Shown piece by piece: positions 44,802 to 53,209 of a DNA stretch of 64,000 nucleotides. The notes beneath the pieces are model-generated. The model worked only from the letters and a program-made list of their open reading frames with translations. It was not told where the DNA came from and did not search any database. Both the position numbers and the translations under genes were made by a program. The DNA is from Dactylosporangium siamense. GTDB taxonomy: Bacteria; Actinomycetota; Actinomycetes; Mycobacteriales; Micromonosporaceae. The DNA is taken from assembly GCF_016862795.1 (NCBI RefSeq), contig NZ_BONQ01000118.1, positions 33,577 through 97,576 on the forward strand, written 5' to 3'. Within the stretch, counting starts at the first letter, position 1; each line of letters begins with the position of its first letter.

Positions 44802-46742
44802 TCACCAGGGATCTAACCCAAGCGGAGATCCGAGCCGCACCGGTTCAGGGATCACGGGTTTGAGCGTGCCGGTGACGAAGACGGCGTGCCACACGCAGAA
44901 GACCAGGACCGTCCAGATCTTGCGGGAGTGGTCGGCTTCCTTCTTGCGGTGCGCCCTGAGCAGGCCCCGCACGACGTCGAGGTCGATCAGGTCCCCGGCG
45001 CCGGAGGAGTCGAGGACGCCGTGCGCCCAGTCGTGCATCTCGGTGCGCAGCCACGGCCGGATCGGCACCGGGAAGCCGAGCTTCTTCTGCGCCGTGATGG
45101 GCGACGGCACGATGCCGGCGAGGGCCCGGCGCAGCGCGACCTTCGTGTCCTGCGAGCGCGGCGGCACCTTCAGGTCGCTCGGCAGCGTCGAGGCCACCTC
45201 GAACACGGCCCGGTCCAGGAACGGCGTGCGCAGCTGCAGCCCGTGCGCCATGGTCATGCGGTCGGCCTGGACGAGGATGTCGCCGCGCAGCCAGGTGTAC
45301 AGGTCGATGTACTGCATCGTGGTGACGTCGTCGAGCGCCCGGGCCTCCTTGAAGACCGGCGCGGTGACGTCGGTGTGCCGGATGTCGGCGGTGTAGTGCC
45401 GCAGCAGCTCCGCCTTCTCCTCCTCGGTGAAGACCCGGGCGTTGCCGTAGTACCGCTCCTCGATCGGGGTGGTGCCCCGCTCCAGGAAGCTCTTGCCCTT
45501 CACGCCCTGCGGGATGACCCGCGACACCGCCCGCAGGCCCCGTTGCATGGTGTCGGGCAGGTGGCTGACCCCGGCGAGGGACAGCGGCTCCCGGTAGATC
45601 GGGTAGCCGCCGAACAGCTCGTCGGCGCCGTCGCCGCCGAGGACGACCGGCACGTCGCGGGCGGCCCGCTCGGCGAGCAGGAACAGGGGGACGAGCGCTG
45701 GGTCGGCGACCGGGTCGTCGAGGTGCCACACGATCCGCGGCAGCGCCCGCATCAGGTCCGCGGGGGTCACGACGGTCGCCGTGTTCGGGACCCCGAGCGC
45801 CCGGGCGGACTGCGCGGCGACCTCGAGCTCGGAGAACTGCGCGATGTCGTACCCCACGGAGAAGGTCTTCAACTGGGGCCGCACCTCGGCGGCGAGCGCC
45901 ACGATCGCGGTCGAGTCCAGGCCGCTGGACAGGAACGCCCCGACCGGCACGTCGGCGGTGAGGTGCGCGTGGACGCTGTCGCGGAGGCTCTCGGTGATCC
46001 GGCGGATCAGGCCGTCCTCGTCGCCGGTCGGGGTGGGGCGCAGGTCCAGCTGGCTGTAGCGGCGGTTGGCGAGGGGGCCGCCGGGGGTGTACACGAACGA
46101 CTCGCCCGCGCCCAGCCGCCGGATGTCGGGGTGCATGGTGGTCGGCTCCGGCACGTACTGCATCGTCAGGTAGTGCTGGAGGTTGGCCGGGTCGACCTCG
46201 CCCCGGCGGGTCTCGGCGACGAACGGCAGCAGCGCCTTGCGCTCCGACGCCAGATACACCCCGTCGTCGGTGGTCAGCTGGTAGAGCGGCTTGATCCCAT
46301 ACGGGTCGCGGGCGCCGAACGCGCGGCGTGCCGAGCCGTCCCAGATCACGAACGCGAACATGCCCCGCAGCCGGCTGACCGCGCTGGGCCCCCAGTGGTG
46401 ATACGCGGCGAGGATGACCTCGGCCTCCGACTCGGTGGCGAAGTCGGCGCCGCGGTCCTCGATCAGCTCGGCGCGCAGCGCGTCGGCGTTGTAGATCGCG
46501 CCGTCGAACACGATGAGGTACCGCCCGCGGGTGACCCCCATCGGCGGGAACGACACGGGTTGCCGGCCGCCGGTGACGTCCTTCACGGCGAGCCGGTCGG
46601 CGCCGAACACCACGTCGTCGGTGACGACCACGCCCGCGTCGTCGGGTCCGCGGTGCCGCAGCAGCTCGAGCGCGTCGGTGATCGCGTCGCGGTGCGCCGC
46701 CGCGCGCCCACGAGCGCTGACGAAGGTGAGCAGCCCAGCCAT
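44802..46742 (-). CDS. asnB: Asparagine synthetase B-like, glutaminase Cys2 replaced by Ala
   Basis: 646 residues. Residues 1-220 are the class II amidotransferase fold (LLRHRGPDDAGV, FDGAIYNADALRAEL, FATESEAEVILAAYHHWG, RDPYGIKPLYQ), the rest is the synthetase with PP-loop FLSSGLDSTAIVAL. The N-terminus is MAGLLTFVSARG where the family has MCG, so the catalytic Cys2 is Ala (codon GCT). Glutamine hydrolysis should be lost, leaving ammonia-dependent synthesis. An NGD-type glutamine-binding loop reads DGAIYN, also a variant. Divergent from pepP. Confidence 0.9.
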   Translation of the reverse strand: MAGLLTFVSARGRAAAHRDAITDALELLRHRGPDDAGVVVTDDVVFGADRLAVKDVTGGRQPVSFPPMGVTRGRYLIVFDGAIYNADALRAELIEDRGADFATESEAEVILAAYHHWGPSAVSRLRGMFAFVIWDGSARRAFGARDPYGIKPLYQLTTDDGVYLASERKALLPFVAETRRGEVDPANLQHYLTMQYVPEPTTMHPDIRRLGAGESFVYTPGGPLANRRYSQLDLRPTPTGDEDGLIRRITESLRDSVHAHLTADVPVGAFLSSGLDSTAIVALAAEVRPQLKTFSVGYDIAQFSELEVAAQSARALGVPNTATVVTPADLMRALPRIVWHLDDPVADPALVPLFLLAERAARDVPVVLGGDGADELFGGYPIYREPLSLAGVSHLPDTMQRGLRAVSRVIPQGVKGKSFLERGTTPIEERYYGNARVFTEEEKAELLRHYTADIRHTDVTAPVFKEARALDDVTTMQYIDLYTWLRGDILVQADRMTMAHGLQLRTPFLDRAVFEVASTLPSDLKVPPRSQDTKVALRRALAGIVPSPITAQKKLGFPVPIRPWLRTEMHDWAHGVLDSSGAGDLIDLDVVRGLLRAHRKKEADHSRKIWTVLVFCVWHAVFVTGTLKPVIPEPVRLGSPLGLDPW

Positions 46743-46828
46743 CCGTCCCCTCCGTTTCGGCAGAGAAAGTCTCGCACGCGGTACCGTCGCAGGAGGAGCA
46801 CGAATTCGCAGCGATAGGACAGGCGGAG

Positions 46829-48271
46829 ATGGACGAGAGCACGGGTGGCCAGTCGCACGATCCGGACTTTCCGGACCGGTTCATCGAGTTCATGCGCACC
46901 GGCTGGCGCGACGCTGCCCTGGACGTCTCGCCCCGCCCCGAGGCTCCTGATCATGCCAAGCGCCGCGGCGAGCTGTCGGCGGCCTTCCCGGGTGAGACGT
47001 TGATCATCCCGACCGGCGTGGAGAAGGTCCGCTCCAACGACACGCACCACCCGTTCCGCCCGGGCACGGAGCACGTGTGGCTCACCGGCGGGCACGACCC
47101 CGACGGCGTGCTGGTGCTGCGCCCCACCGACGGCGGCCACGACGCCACGCTCTACCAGCGGCCGCGTTCGCCCCGCGACACCGACGAGTTCTTCCGCGAC
47201 CGTAACCACGGTGAGCTGTGGGTCGGCCGCCGGCACACGCTCGGTGAGCTGGCCACCGAGCTGCAGCTGCAGACCGCGCACCTGGACGGGCTCGCGGCCG
47301 CGCTCGACGACGCCGCGCCCGGCCGGACGAGGGTGCTGCGGGGCTTCGACCCGGCGGTCGACGCGGCCGTGCGGTCCGCCGATCCCGCTCGTGACGCCGA
47401 TTTCGCGGCGGTGCTGGGTGAGCTCCGTCTCGTGAAGGACGCCTGGGAGGTCGAGCAGCTGCAGGACGCGATCGACGCGACGACCCGCGGCTTCGAGGAC
47501 GTCGCCCGGATCCTGCCCGCCGACCGCCCGGTCAGCGAACGTCTCATCGACGGCGTGTTCAACCTGCGGGCCCGCCACGACGGCAACACCGTCGGTTACG
47601 GCTCCATCGTCGGCAACGGCGCCCACGCCGCGATCCTGCACTGGACCCGCAACGACGGCCGGACCCGCCCCGGCGACCTGCTGCTCATGGACATGGGCGT
47701 GGAGAACCGCAACCTGTACACCGCCGACGTCACCCGCACCGTCCCCGTGTCCGGCACGTTCACCCCGTTGCAGCGCCAGATCTACGACCTGGTCTTCCGC
47801 TCGCAGCAGGCGGGCATCGACGTCATCCGGGCCGGCACCAGGTTCGACGACGTGCACCAGGCGTGCATGCGGGTCCTCGCCGAGGGCCTGTCCGACCTGG
47901 GCATCCTCCCGGTCAGCGTGGACGAGGCGATGGACCCCGCGTGCATCTTCTACCGCCGCTGGACCCTGCACGGCTTCGGTCACATGCTCGGCCTCGACGT
48001 CCACGACTGCGCCACCGCCCGCAAGGAGCGCTACCGCGAAGGTGTCCTGGCGGCCGGCTATGTGCTGACCGTCGAGCCGGGCCTGTACTTCCAGCCGGAG
48101 GACGAACTGGTGCCGGCCGAGCTGCACGGCGTCGGCGTCCGGATCGAGGACGACGTCCTGGTCACCCCGACCGGTGCCGTGGTCATGTCCGAGGCGCTGC
48201 CCCGCTCCCCGGACGCCGTCGAGTCATGGCTCGCCGCCCAGCGCGAGGCCGGCCCCCGCCTGCCGGGCTGA
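46829..48271 (+). CDS. pepP: Xaa-Pro aminopeptidase (aminopeptidase P)
   Basis: 480 residues, M24B family; it removes N-terminal residues preceding proline. The creatinase-fold N-domain has GVEKVRSNDTHHPFRPGTEH. The metal ligands are in LLLMDMGVENRNLYTADVTR (two Asp), LHGFGHMLGLDVHD (His), TVEPGLYF (Glu) and GVRIEDDVLVT (Glu). The ATG at 46829 follows a GGCGGAG ribosome-binding site. Divergent from asnB with a short intergenic region. Confidence 0.95.
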   Translation: MDESTGGQSHDPDFPDRFIEFMRTGWRDAALDVSPRPEAPDHAKRRGELSAAFPGETLIIPTGVEKVRSNDTHHPFRPGTEHVWLTGGHDPDGVLVLRPTDGGHDATLYQRPRSPRDTDEFFRDRNHGELWVGRRHTLGELATELQLQTAHLDGLAAALDDAAPGRTRVLRGFDPAVDAAVRSADPARDADFAAVLGELRLVKDAWEVEQLQDAIDATTRGFEDVARILPADRPVSERLIDGVFNLRARHDGNTVGYGSIVGNGAHAAILHWTRNDGRTRPGDLLLMDMGVENRNLYTADVTRTVPVSGTFTPLQRQIYDLVFRSQQAGIDVIRAGTRFDDVHQACMRVLAEGLSDLGILPVSVDEAMDPACIFYRRWTLHGFGHMLGLDVHDCATARKERYREGVLAAGYVLTVEPGLYFQPEDELVPAELHGVGVRIEDDVLVTPTGAVVMSEALPRSPDAVESWLAAQREAGPRLPG

Positions 48272-48321
48272 GCCCCGCCGGAAGCGGCCGGGCCCAGCCC
48301 GGCCGCTGAACGCTGAAACGC

Positions 48322-50838
48322 CTACTCCTCGGACATCGGCCCCACGGCGGTGACGCGGATCGCGGCGAAGCCCGTCGCGTCCGACTCGGCCAGGTCGACC
48401 TCGGCGGTGATGCCCCAGTCGCGGTCCCCGGCCGGGTCGTCGAAGATCTGGCGGACGAACCACCGGTCCGGCTTCTGCTCGATGACGAGCAGGGCCGGGC
48501 CCCTGGCGTCCGGGCCGACGCCGAGCGAGTCGTACTCGTCGAAGTAGTCCTCGATCGCGTCCTGCCAGTCGTCGGCGCTGAACCCGTGCTCGCCGTCGAG
48601 ATCGCCGAGCTCGTCGAAGCGGCGCAGCGCGGCCAGCTCCACCCGGCGGAACAGCGCGTTGCGGACCAGGACCCGGAAGGCGCGCAGGTTGCGGGTCACG
48701 GCCGGCGGGCGGTCGTCGAGCACGGTCTTCTCGTCCTCGGCGCCGGGGTTGCGCAGCCGCTCCCACTCGTCGATGAGGCTCGAGTCGACCTGCCGGACGA
48801 GCTCGCCGAGCCACTCGATGATGTCGGTGAGCTCCTCGGTGCGGGCGTCCTCGGGGACCGTCTGGCGCAGCGCCTTGAACGCGTCCGCCAGGTATCGCAG
48901 CACCAGGCCCTCGGAGCGGGACAGGCTGTAGAACCCGACGTACTCGACGAACGTCATCGCCCGCTCGTACATGTCGCGGACCACGGACTTCGGGCTCACC
49001 TGGTAGTCGGCGACCCACGGGTGGCCCTGCTTGTAGAGGTTGTACGCGGCGTCGAGCAGCTCCAGCAGCGGCTTCGGGTGGGTGACGGAGTCGAGCAGCT
49101 CGAGGCGCTGCTCGTATTCGATGCCTTCGGACTTCATCGCGGCGACGGCCTCACCGCGCGCCTTGAACTGCTGCGCGGACAGGATCTGCCGCGGGTCGTC
49201 CAGCGTCGACTCGATGACGGACAGCACGTCGAGCGCGTACGCGGGTGCCTCCCGGTCGAGCAGTTCGATCGCGGCGAGGGCGAACGGTGACAGCGGCTGG
49301 TTGAGCGCGAAGTCCATCTGCAGGTCGACGGTGAGCCGGACCCGCCGGCCCTCCTCGTCGGGCTCGGGGAGCTGCTCGACGACCCCACCGGCGAGCAACG
49401 CCCGGTAGATGGCGATGGCGCGGCGGATGAGCCGGCGCTGCGAGTGCACGTCCTCGTGGTTCTGGGTGAGCAGGTGCCGCATCGCCGCGAACGCGTCGCC
49501 GGGCCGGCTGATCACGTTGAGCAGCATCGCGTGGGAGACGTGGAAGCTGGAGCGCAGCGGCTCCGGTTCCGCGTCGACGAGCCGGTCGAACGTGGGCCGC
49601 CCCCACCCGATCGACCCTTCCGGCGGCTTCTTGCGCACCACCTTGCGGCGTTTCTTCGGGTCGTCGCCGGCCTTCGCCAGGGCGCGCTCGTTGTCGATGA
49701 CGTGGTCCGGCGCCTGCACCACGACGGTGCCGATCGTGTCGAAGCCGGCCCGGCCGGCCCGCCCGGCGATCTGGTGGAACTCCCGCGCGTAGAGCAGCCG
49801 CGTCTTCTGCCCGTCGTACTTGGACAGCGCGGTGAACAGCACGGTGCGGATGGGCACGTTGATGCCGACGCCCAGCGTGTCGGTGCCACAGATGACCTTG
49901 AGCAGCCCGGCCTGCGCGAGTGTCTCCACGAGGCGGCGGTACTTGGGGAGCATGCCGGCGTGGTGGACGCCGATGCCGTGGCGGACCAGCCGCGACAGCG
50001 TCTTGCCGAACCCGGCGGTGAACCGGAACCGGCCGATCGCCTCGGCGATCATGTCCTTCTCGGCGCGGGTCGACACGTTGATGCTCATCAACGCCTGCGC
50101 CCGTTCCAGGGCCGAGGCCTGCGTGAAGTGCACGATGTAGACCGGTGCCTGCTTGGTGCTCAGCAGCTCCTCGATCGTCTCGTGCAGCGGGTCGGTGGAG
50201 TAGTTGAACATCAGCGGCACGGGCCGCTCGGCGTTCTTCACCACGGCGGTCGGCCGGCCGGTGCGTCCCGACAGGTCGTCGACGAACCGGGTGACGTCGC
50301 CGAGGGTCGCCGACATGAGCACGAACTGCGCCTGCGGCAGCTCGATCAGCGGCACCTGCCACGCCCAGCCCCGGTCCGGCTCGGCGTAGAAGTGGAACTC
50401 GTCCATGACCACGAGCCCGACGTCGGCCGTGGTGCCGTCGCGCAGCGCGATGTTGGCGAGGATCTCCGCGGTGCAGCAGATGATCGGCGCGTCGGCGTTC
50501 ACGGACGCGTCGCCGGTCAGCATGCCGACGTTCTCCGCGCCGAACATGGCGACCAGGGCGAAGAACTTCTCCGAGACCAGGGCCTTGATCGGGGCGGTGT
50601 AGAACGTGGTGCGGTCCGTGGCCAGGGCGGCGAAGTGCGCGCCGGCGGCGACGAGGCTCTTGCCGGAGCCGGTGGGGGTGCTGAGGATGAGGTTCGCCCC
50701 GGAAACGATCTCCATGAGCGACTCTTCCTGGTGCGGGTACAGCTCCAGGCCCTGTTCCTTGGCCCAGCCCGCGAACGCGTCGAAGACGGCGTCCGGGTCG
50801 CCTCCCCGGGGCACCCGCCCGGCAAGCCCGGCGCTCAT
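48322..50838 (-). CDS. DEAD/DEAH-box Ski2-like helicase with DUF3516
   Basis: 838 residues from ATG 50838. Helicase domain: Walker A STPTGSGKSLVA, motif II VVMDEFHFY (DEFH), motif III LMSATLGDVT, motif VI HQIAGRAGRAGFD, with GTDTLGVGINVPIRTV. The C-terminal part from about 430 is DUF3516 (for example SSFHVSHAMLLNVISRPGDA), as in mycobacterial proteins assigned to RNA processing, though the substrate is not established. It starts in an ATGA overlap with trmB. Confidence 0.93.
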   Translation of the reverse strand: MSAGLAGRVPRGGDPDAVFDAFAGWAKEQGLELYPHQEESLMEIVSGANLILSTPTGSGKSLVAAGAHFAALATDRTTFYTAPIKALVSEKFFALVAMFGAENVGMLTGDASVNADAPIICCTAEILANIALRDGTTADVGLVVMDEFHFYAEPDRGWAWQVPLIELPQAQFVLMSATLGDVTRFVDDLSGRTGRPTAVVKNAERPVPLMFNYSTDPLHETIEELLSTKQAPVYIVHFTQASALERAQALMSINVSTRAEKDMIAEAIGRFRFTAGFGKTLSRLVRHGIGVHHAGMLPKYRRLVETLAQAGLLKVICGTDTLGVGINVPIRTVLFTALSKYDGQKTRLLYAREFHQIAGRAGRAGFDTIGTVVVQAPDHVIDNERALAKAGDDPKKRRKVVRKKPPEGSIGWGRPTFDRLVDAEPEPLRSSFHVSHAMLLNVISRPGDAFAAMRHLLTQNHEDVHSQRRLIRRAIAIYRALLAGGVVEQLPEPDEEGRRVRLTVDLQMDFALNQPLSPFALAAIELLDREAPAYALDVLSVIESTLDDPRQILSAQQFKARGEAVAAMKSEGIEYEQRLELLDSVTHPKPLLELLDAAYNLYKQGHPWVADYQVSPKSVVRDMYERAMTFVEYVGFYSLSRSEGLVLRYLADAFKALRQTVPEDARTEELTDIIEWLGELVRQVDSSLIDEWERLRNPGAEDEKTVLDDRPPAVTRNLRAFRVLVRNALFRRVELAALRRFDELGDLDGEHGFSADDWQDAIEDYFDEYDSLGVGPDARGPALLVIEQKPDRWFVRQIFDDPAGDRDWGITAEVDLAESDATGFAAIRVTAVGPMSEE

Positions 50839-51482
50839 GACTTCACGAACATCAGGTCGGCGGGCGTGCGCCCGGCGGCGAGGGCCCGCTGCTCGAACTT
50901 CGTGACCGGCCGGCTCTGCGGCCGGGGCGCGTAGCCCTCGAACCGGTTGCGCAGCGACGGCTCGTTCGTGAGCGTCTCCAGCATCCATTCGGCGTAGCCG
51001 AGGTCGTCAGTCGCGCAGTGCAGCAGCCCGCCGGCGCGCAGCTTCGCGCTCAGGAGCCTGGCGTTGTCCGGCTGGATGAGCCGCCGCTTGTGATGCCGGG
51101 CCTTCGGCCACGGATCGGGGAAGAACACGTGCACCGCCTCGAGGGACGCGTCGGGGATGTGCTCGCGGCACAGGTCGAGGGCGTCCACGCTCACCACATT
51201 CAGGTTCGTCAGCCCGCGCTGCTCGATGTTGGCCAGGAGGTTCGCGACGCCGGGCGTGTGGATCTCGACCGCGAGATACCGCCGTGCCGGGTCCGCGGCG
51301 GCCATCTCCAGGGTCGCCTCACCCATACCGGACCCGATCTCCAGCACGTCGACCCGGTCACCCGGGGTGAATCCGTGCGTGGTGGTGAGACGCTCCAGCG
51401 CGTCGAAGTGCCGACCACTGAGCCGCCCCCGGCGCGGATGATATGTCCGGATGGGCTTGCGGGTGCGCTCGATGGTCGTCAC
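50835..51482 (-). CDS. trmB: tRNA (guanine-N7)-methyltransferase
   Basis: 215 residues. It methylates G46 of tRNA. AdoMet loop VLEIGSGMGEATLEMA, acidic loop LAVEIHTPGV, VVSVDALD, and the family-specific VFFPDPWPKARHHKRRL with the downstream TDDLGYAEWM are all visible. The start is GTG 51482, without a clear ribosome-binding site. It is co-translated with the helicase gene through an ATGA overlap. Confidence 0.95.
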   Translation of the reverse strand: MTTIERTRKPIRTYHPRRGRLSGRHFDALERLTTTHGFTPGDRVDVLEIGSGMGEATLEMAAADPARRYLAVEIHTPGVANLLANIEQRGLTNLNVVSVDALDLCREHIPDASLEAVHVFFPDPWPKARHHKRRLIQPDNARLLSAKLRAGGLLHCATDDLGYAEWMLETLTNEPSLRNRFEGYAPRPQSRPVTKFEQRALAAGRTPADLMFVKS

Positions 51483-51541
51483 GAGGTAAAGAGCCTACCT
51501 GCCGGGCCGCCAGGAGCGCTCAAGCGCCGTATTGTGCGGGA

Positions 51542-52024
51542 ATGTCATATCCTCAGCCGTACTACCTTGGACCCGCCGGCGAGATCTCCGCCGGCTACCG
51601 CCCCGCGGCCGCGCCACCGGAGCTGACCTACGCGAACGGCAACACCGTGCACTACCTCGCCACCGGCGCGTCGACGCACGGGCTGTTCGGCCTGTACCGC
51701 TGGGAGATGGGCCCCCAGCCGAGCGGCCCCGACCCGCACTACCACCGCTCGATCTCCGAGTCGTTCTACATCCTGTCCGGTTCGGTGCGCATCTACGACG
51801 GCAAGCGCTGGATCGACACCGCCCCCGGGGACTTTGTCCATGTCCCCGAGGGCGGTGTCCACGCCTTCCGCAACGAGTCCGGCGAACCCGCCTCGATGCT
51901 CCTGCACTTCTCGCCCGGCGCGCCCCGCGAGGCGTACTTCGAGGGCCTGCCGAACCTGTCTTCCCTGTCCCCGCTCGAACGCGACGAGTTCATGCTGACC
52001 CACGACACGTTCTGGACCTCTTAA
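51542..52024 (+). CDS. Single-domain cupin protein
   Basis: 160 residues. Cupin motif 1 is PDPHYHRSISESFYILSGSV and motif 2 is PGDFVHVPEGGVHAFRNES; together they give the two His, Glu and His that bind a divalent metal. The first 30 residues are Pro/Tyr-rich. Function cannot be read from the sequence; oxidoreductase or dioxygenase roles are common in this group. Its stop overlaps the convergent alpha/beta hydrolase by 4 bp. Confidence 0.85.
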   Translation: MSYPQPYYLGPAGEISAGYRPAAAPPELTYANGNTVHYLATGASTHGLFGLYRWEMGPQPSGPDPHYHRSISESFYILSGSVRIYDGKRWIDTAPGDFVHVPEGGVHAFRNESGEPASMLLHFSPGAPREAYFEGLPNLSSLSPLERDEFMLTHDTFWTS

Positions 52025-53094
52025 GCGACCGGTTCAGCGACCGGTTCAGCGACCGGCACGGTGCGCAGGGCGGCCAGGAACTCGGCCGGGTGGGTGAAGG
52101 CGGCGAAGTGTGACGCGCCGTCGATGAGCACCAGGGACTTCGCCGGGGCGTCGACCTCGGCGAAGAACTCCACCGCCGGGCCGGTCAGCGTGACCACGTC
52201 CTGCGCGCCCTGGACCAGGTGGAACGGGATCTCCAGCCGGGTGCCCTCGGCCCGGGCGTCGAAGCGCATGAACTGGGTGAACATGGCGTCCCGCACCGCG
52301 GCGAACCCCCGCAACCAGGCGAGCACGTCGAGCAGTGAGTAGTCGGGCTTGGTCAGCAGCAGCGAGAAGAGGGTCTTCAGGCCGCCGTTCGGGTTGGCCG
52401 GGTCGGTGCCCATCGACCACTGCATGCGGCGGCCCCACGCCTTGACGTCCCAGGTGCGGGGGTCCGCGTCCAGGGCCTCCAGGGTCGCCACGCCACGCTG
52501 GTTGCCGGCCGCGCGCAGGCGGTCCAGGGTGTCGGCGCGGCCCTGCCGCTCGTTGCCGACCATGTCGACGTAGAAGTCGGTGCCGACGTAGGCGCTGAAC
52601 AGGTCGGGGCGCTGCCGCGCCATCGGCAGGCCGATGATCGTGCCCATCGAGCCCGCCATCAGGATCACCCGGTCCTTGCCGAGGTGGGCGCGGACGTGCT
52701 CGGCGACCTCGATGCCGTCGGCGACCATGCGCTCGAACGTCAGCTCCCCGGCGCCCGGCGCGCCGTTGCGGCGCAGGGTCCGGCCGCAGCCGCGGCGGTC
52801 CCAGTGCACGACGGTGAAGTGCCGCTCCCACTCCCGCAGCGCCGCGGTGAACACCGAGTACGGCGAGCCGGGGCCGCCGTGCACGACCAGCAGCACCGGG
52901 TTGTCCCGGTCCTCGCCGCGGATCTGCAGCCACTGCTCGACGCCGCCGATGCGCACGTAGCGGCCTTCGACGATGCCGTTCGGGGTGGTGATCCTGGCCC
53001 GGGCGGCGGCCTTGCGCTTGAGCACCGCCCGGACGGCGAAGGGAGCGGCGAGGAGGAGCGCGGCGGCGGCGGAAACGATCAGCGTGGTTGTCAT
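52021..53094 (-). CDS. Alpha/beta hydrolase, proline-iminopeptidase-like, membrane anchored
   Basis: 357 residues from ATG 53094. An N-terminal hydrophobic helix (LIVSAAAALLLAAPFAVRAV) anchors it or acts as an uncleaved signal. The S33-type motifs are VVHGGPGSPYS (oxyanion hole), HWDRRGCGRT and the nucleophile elbow MAGSMGT (Ser in GSMG). The late His is in IDGASHFAAFTHPAEF. The C-terminus repeats VAEPVAEPVA, encoded by 12-bp tandem repeats. Substrate unknown. Confidence 0.88.
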   Translation of the reverse strand: MTTTLIVSAAAALLLAAPFAVRAVLKRKAAARARITTPNGIVEGRYVRIGGVEQWLQIRGEDRDNPVLLVVHGGPGSPYSVFTAALREWERHFTVVHWDRRGCGRTLRRNGAPGAGELTFERMVADGIEVAEHVRAHLGKDRVILMAGSMGTIIGLPMARQRPDLFSAYVGTDFYVDMVGNERQGRADTLDRLRAAGNQRGVATLEALDADPRTWDVKAWGRRMQWSMGTDPANPNGGLKTLFSLLLTKPDYSLLDVLAWLRGFAAVRDAMFTQFMRFDARAEGTRLEIPFHLVQGAQDVVTLTGPAVEFFAEVDAPAKSLVLIDGASHFAAFTHPAEFLAALRTVPVAEPVAEPVA

Positions 53095-53209
53095 GCGGTG
53101 AACGGTACACCCGTGTGAGACGTATGTGCAAGACGTATGTGCCACCTCTTCGGACGGAACATGGGGCGGAACGTGTGTAAAAGCCGCGAAGCGCGGTAGC
53201 CCTCCAGGT

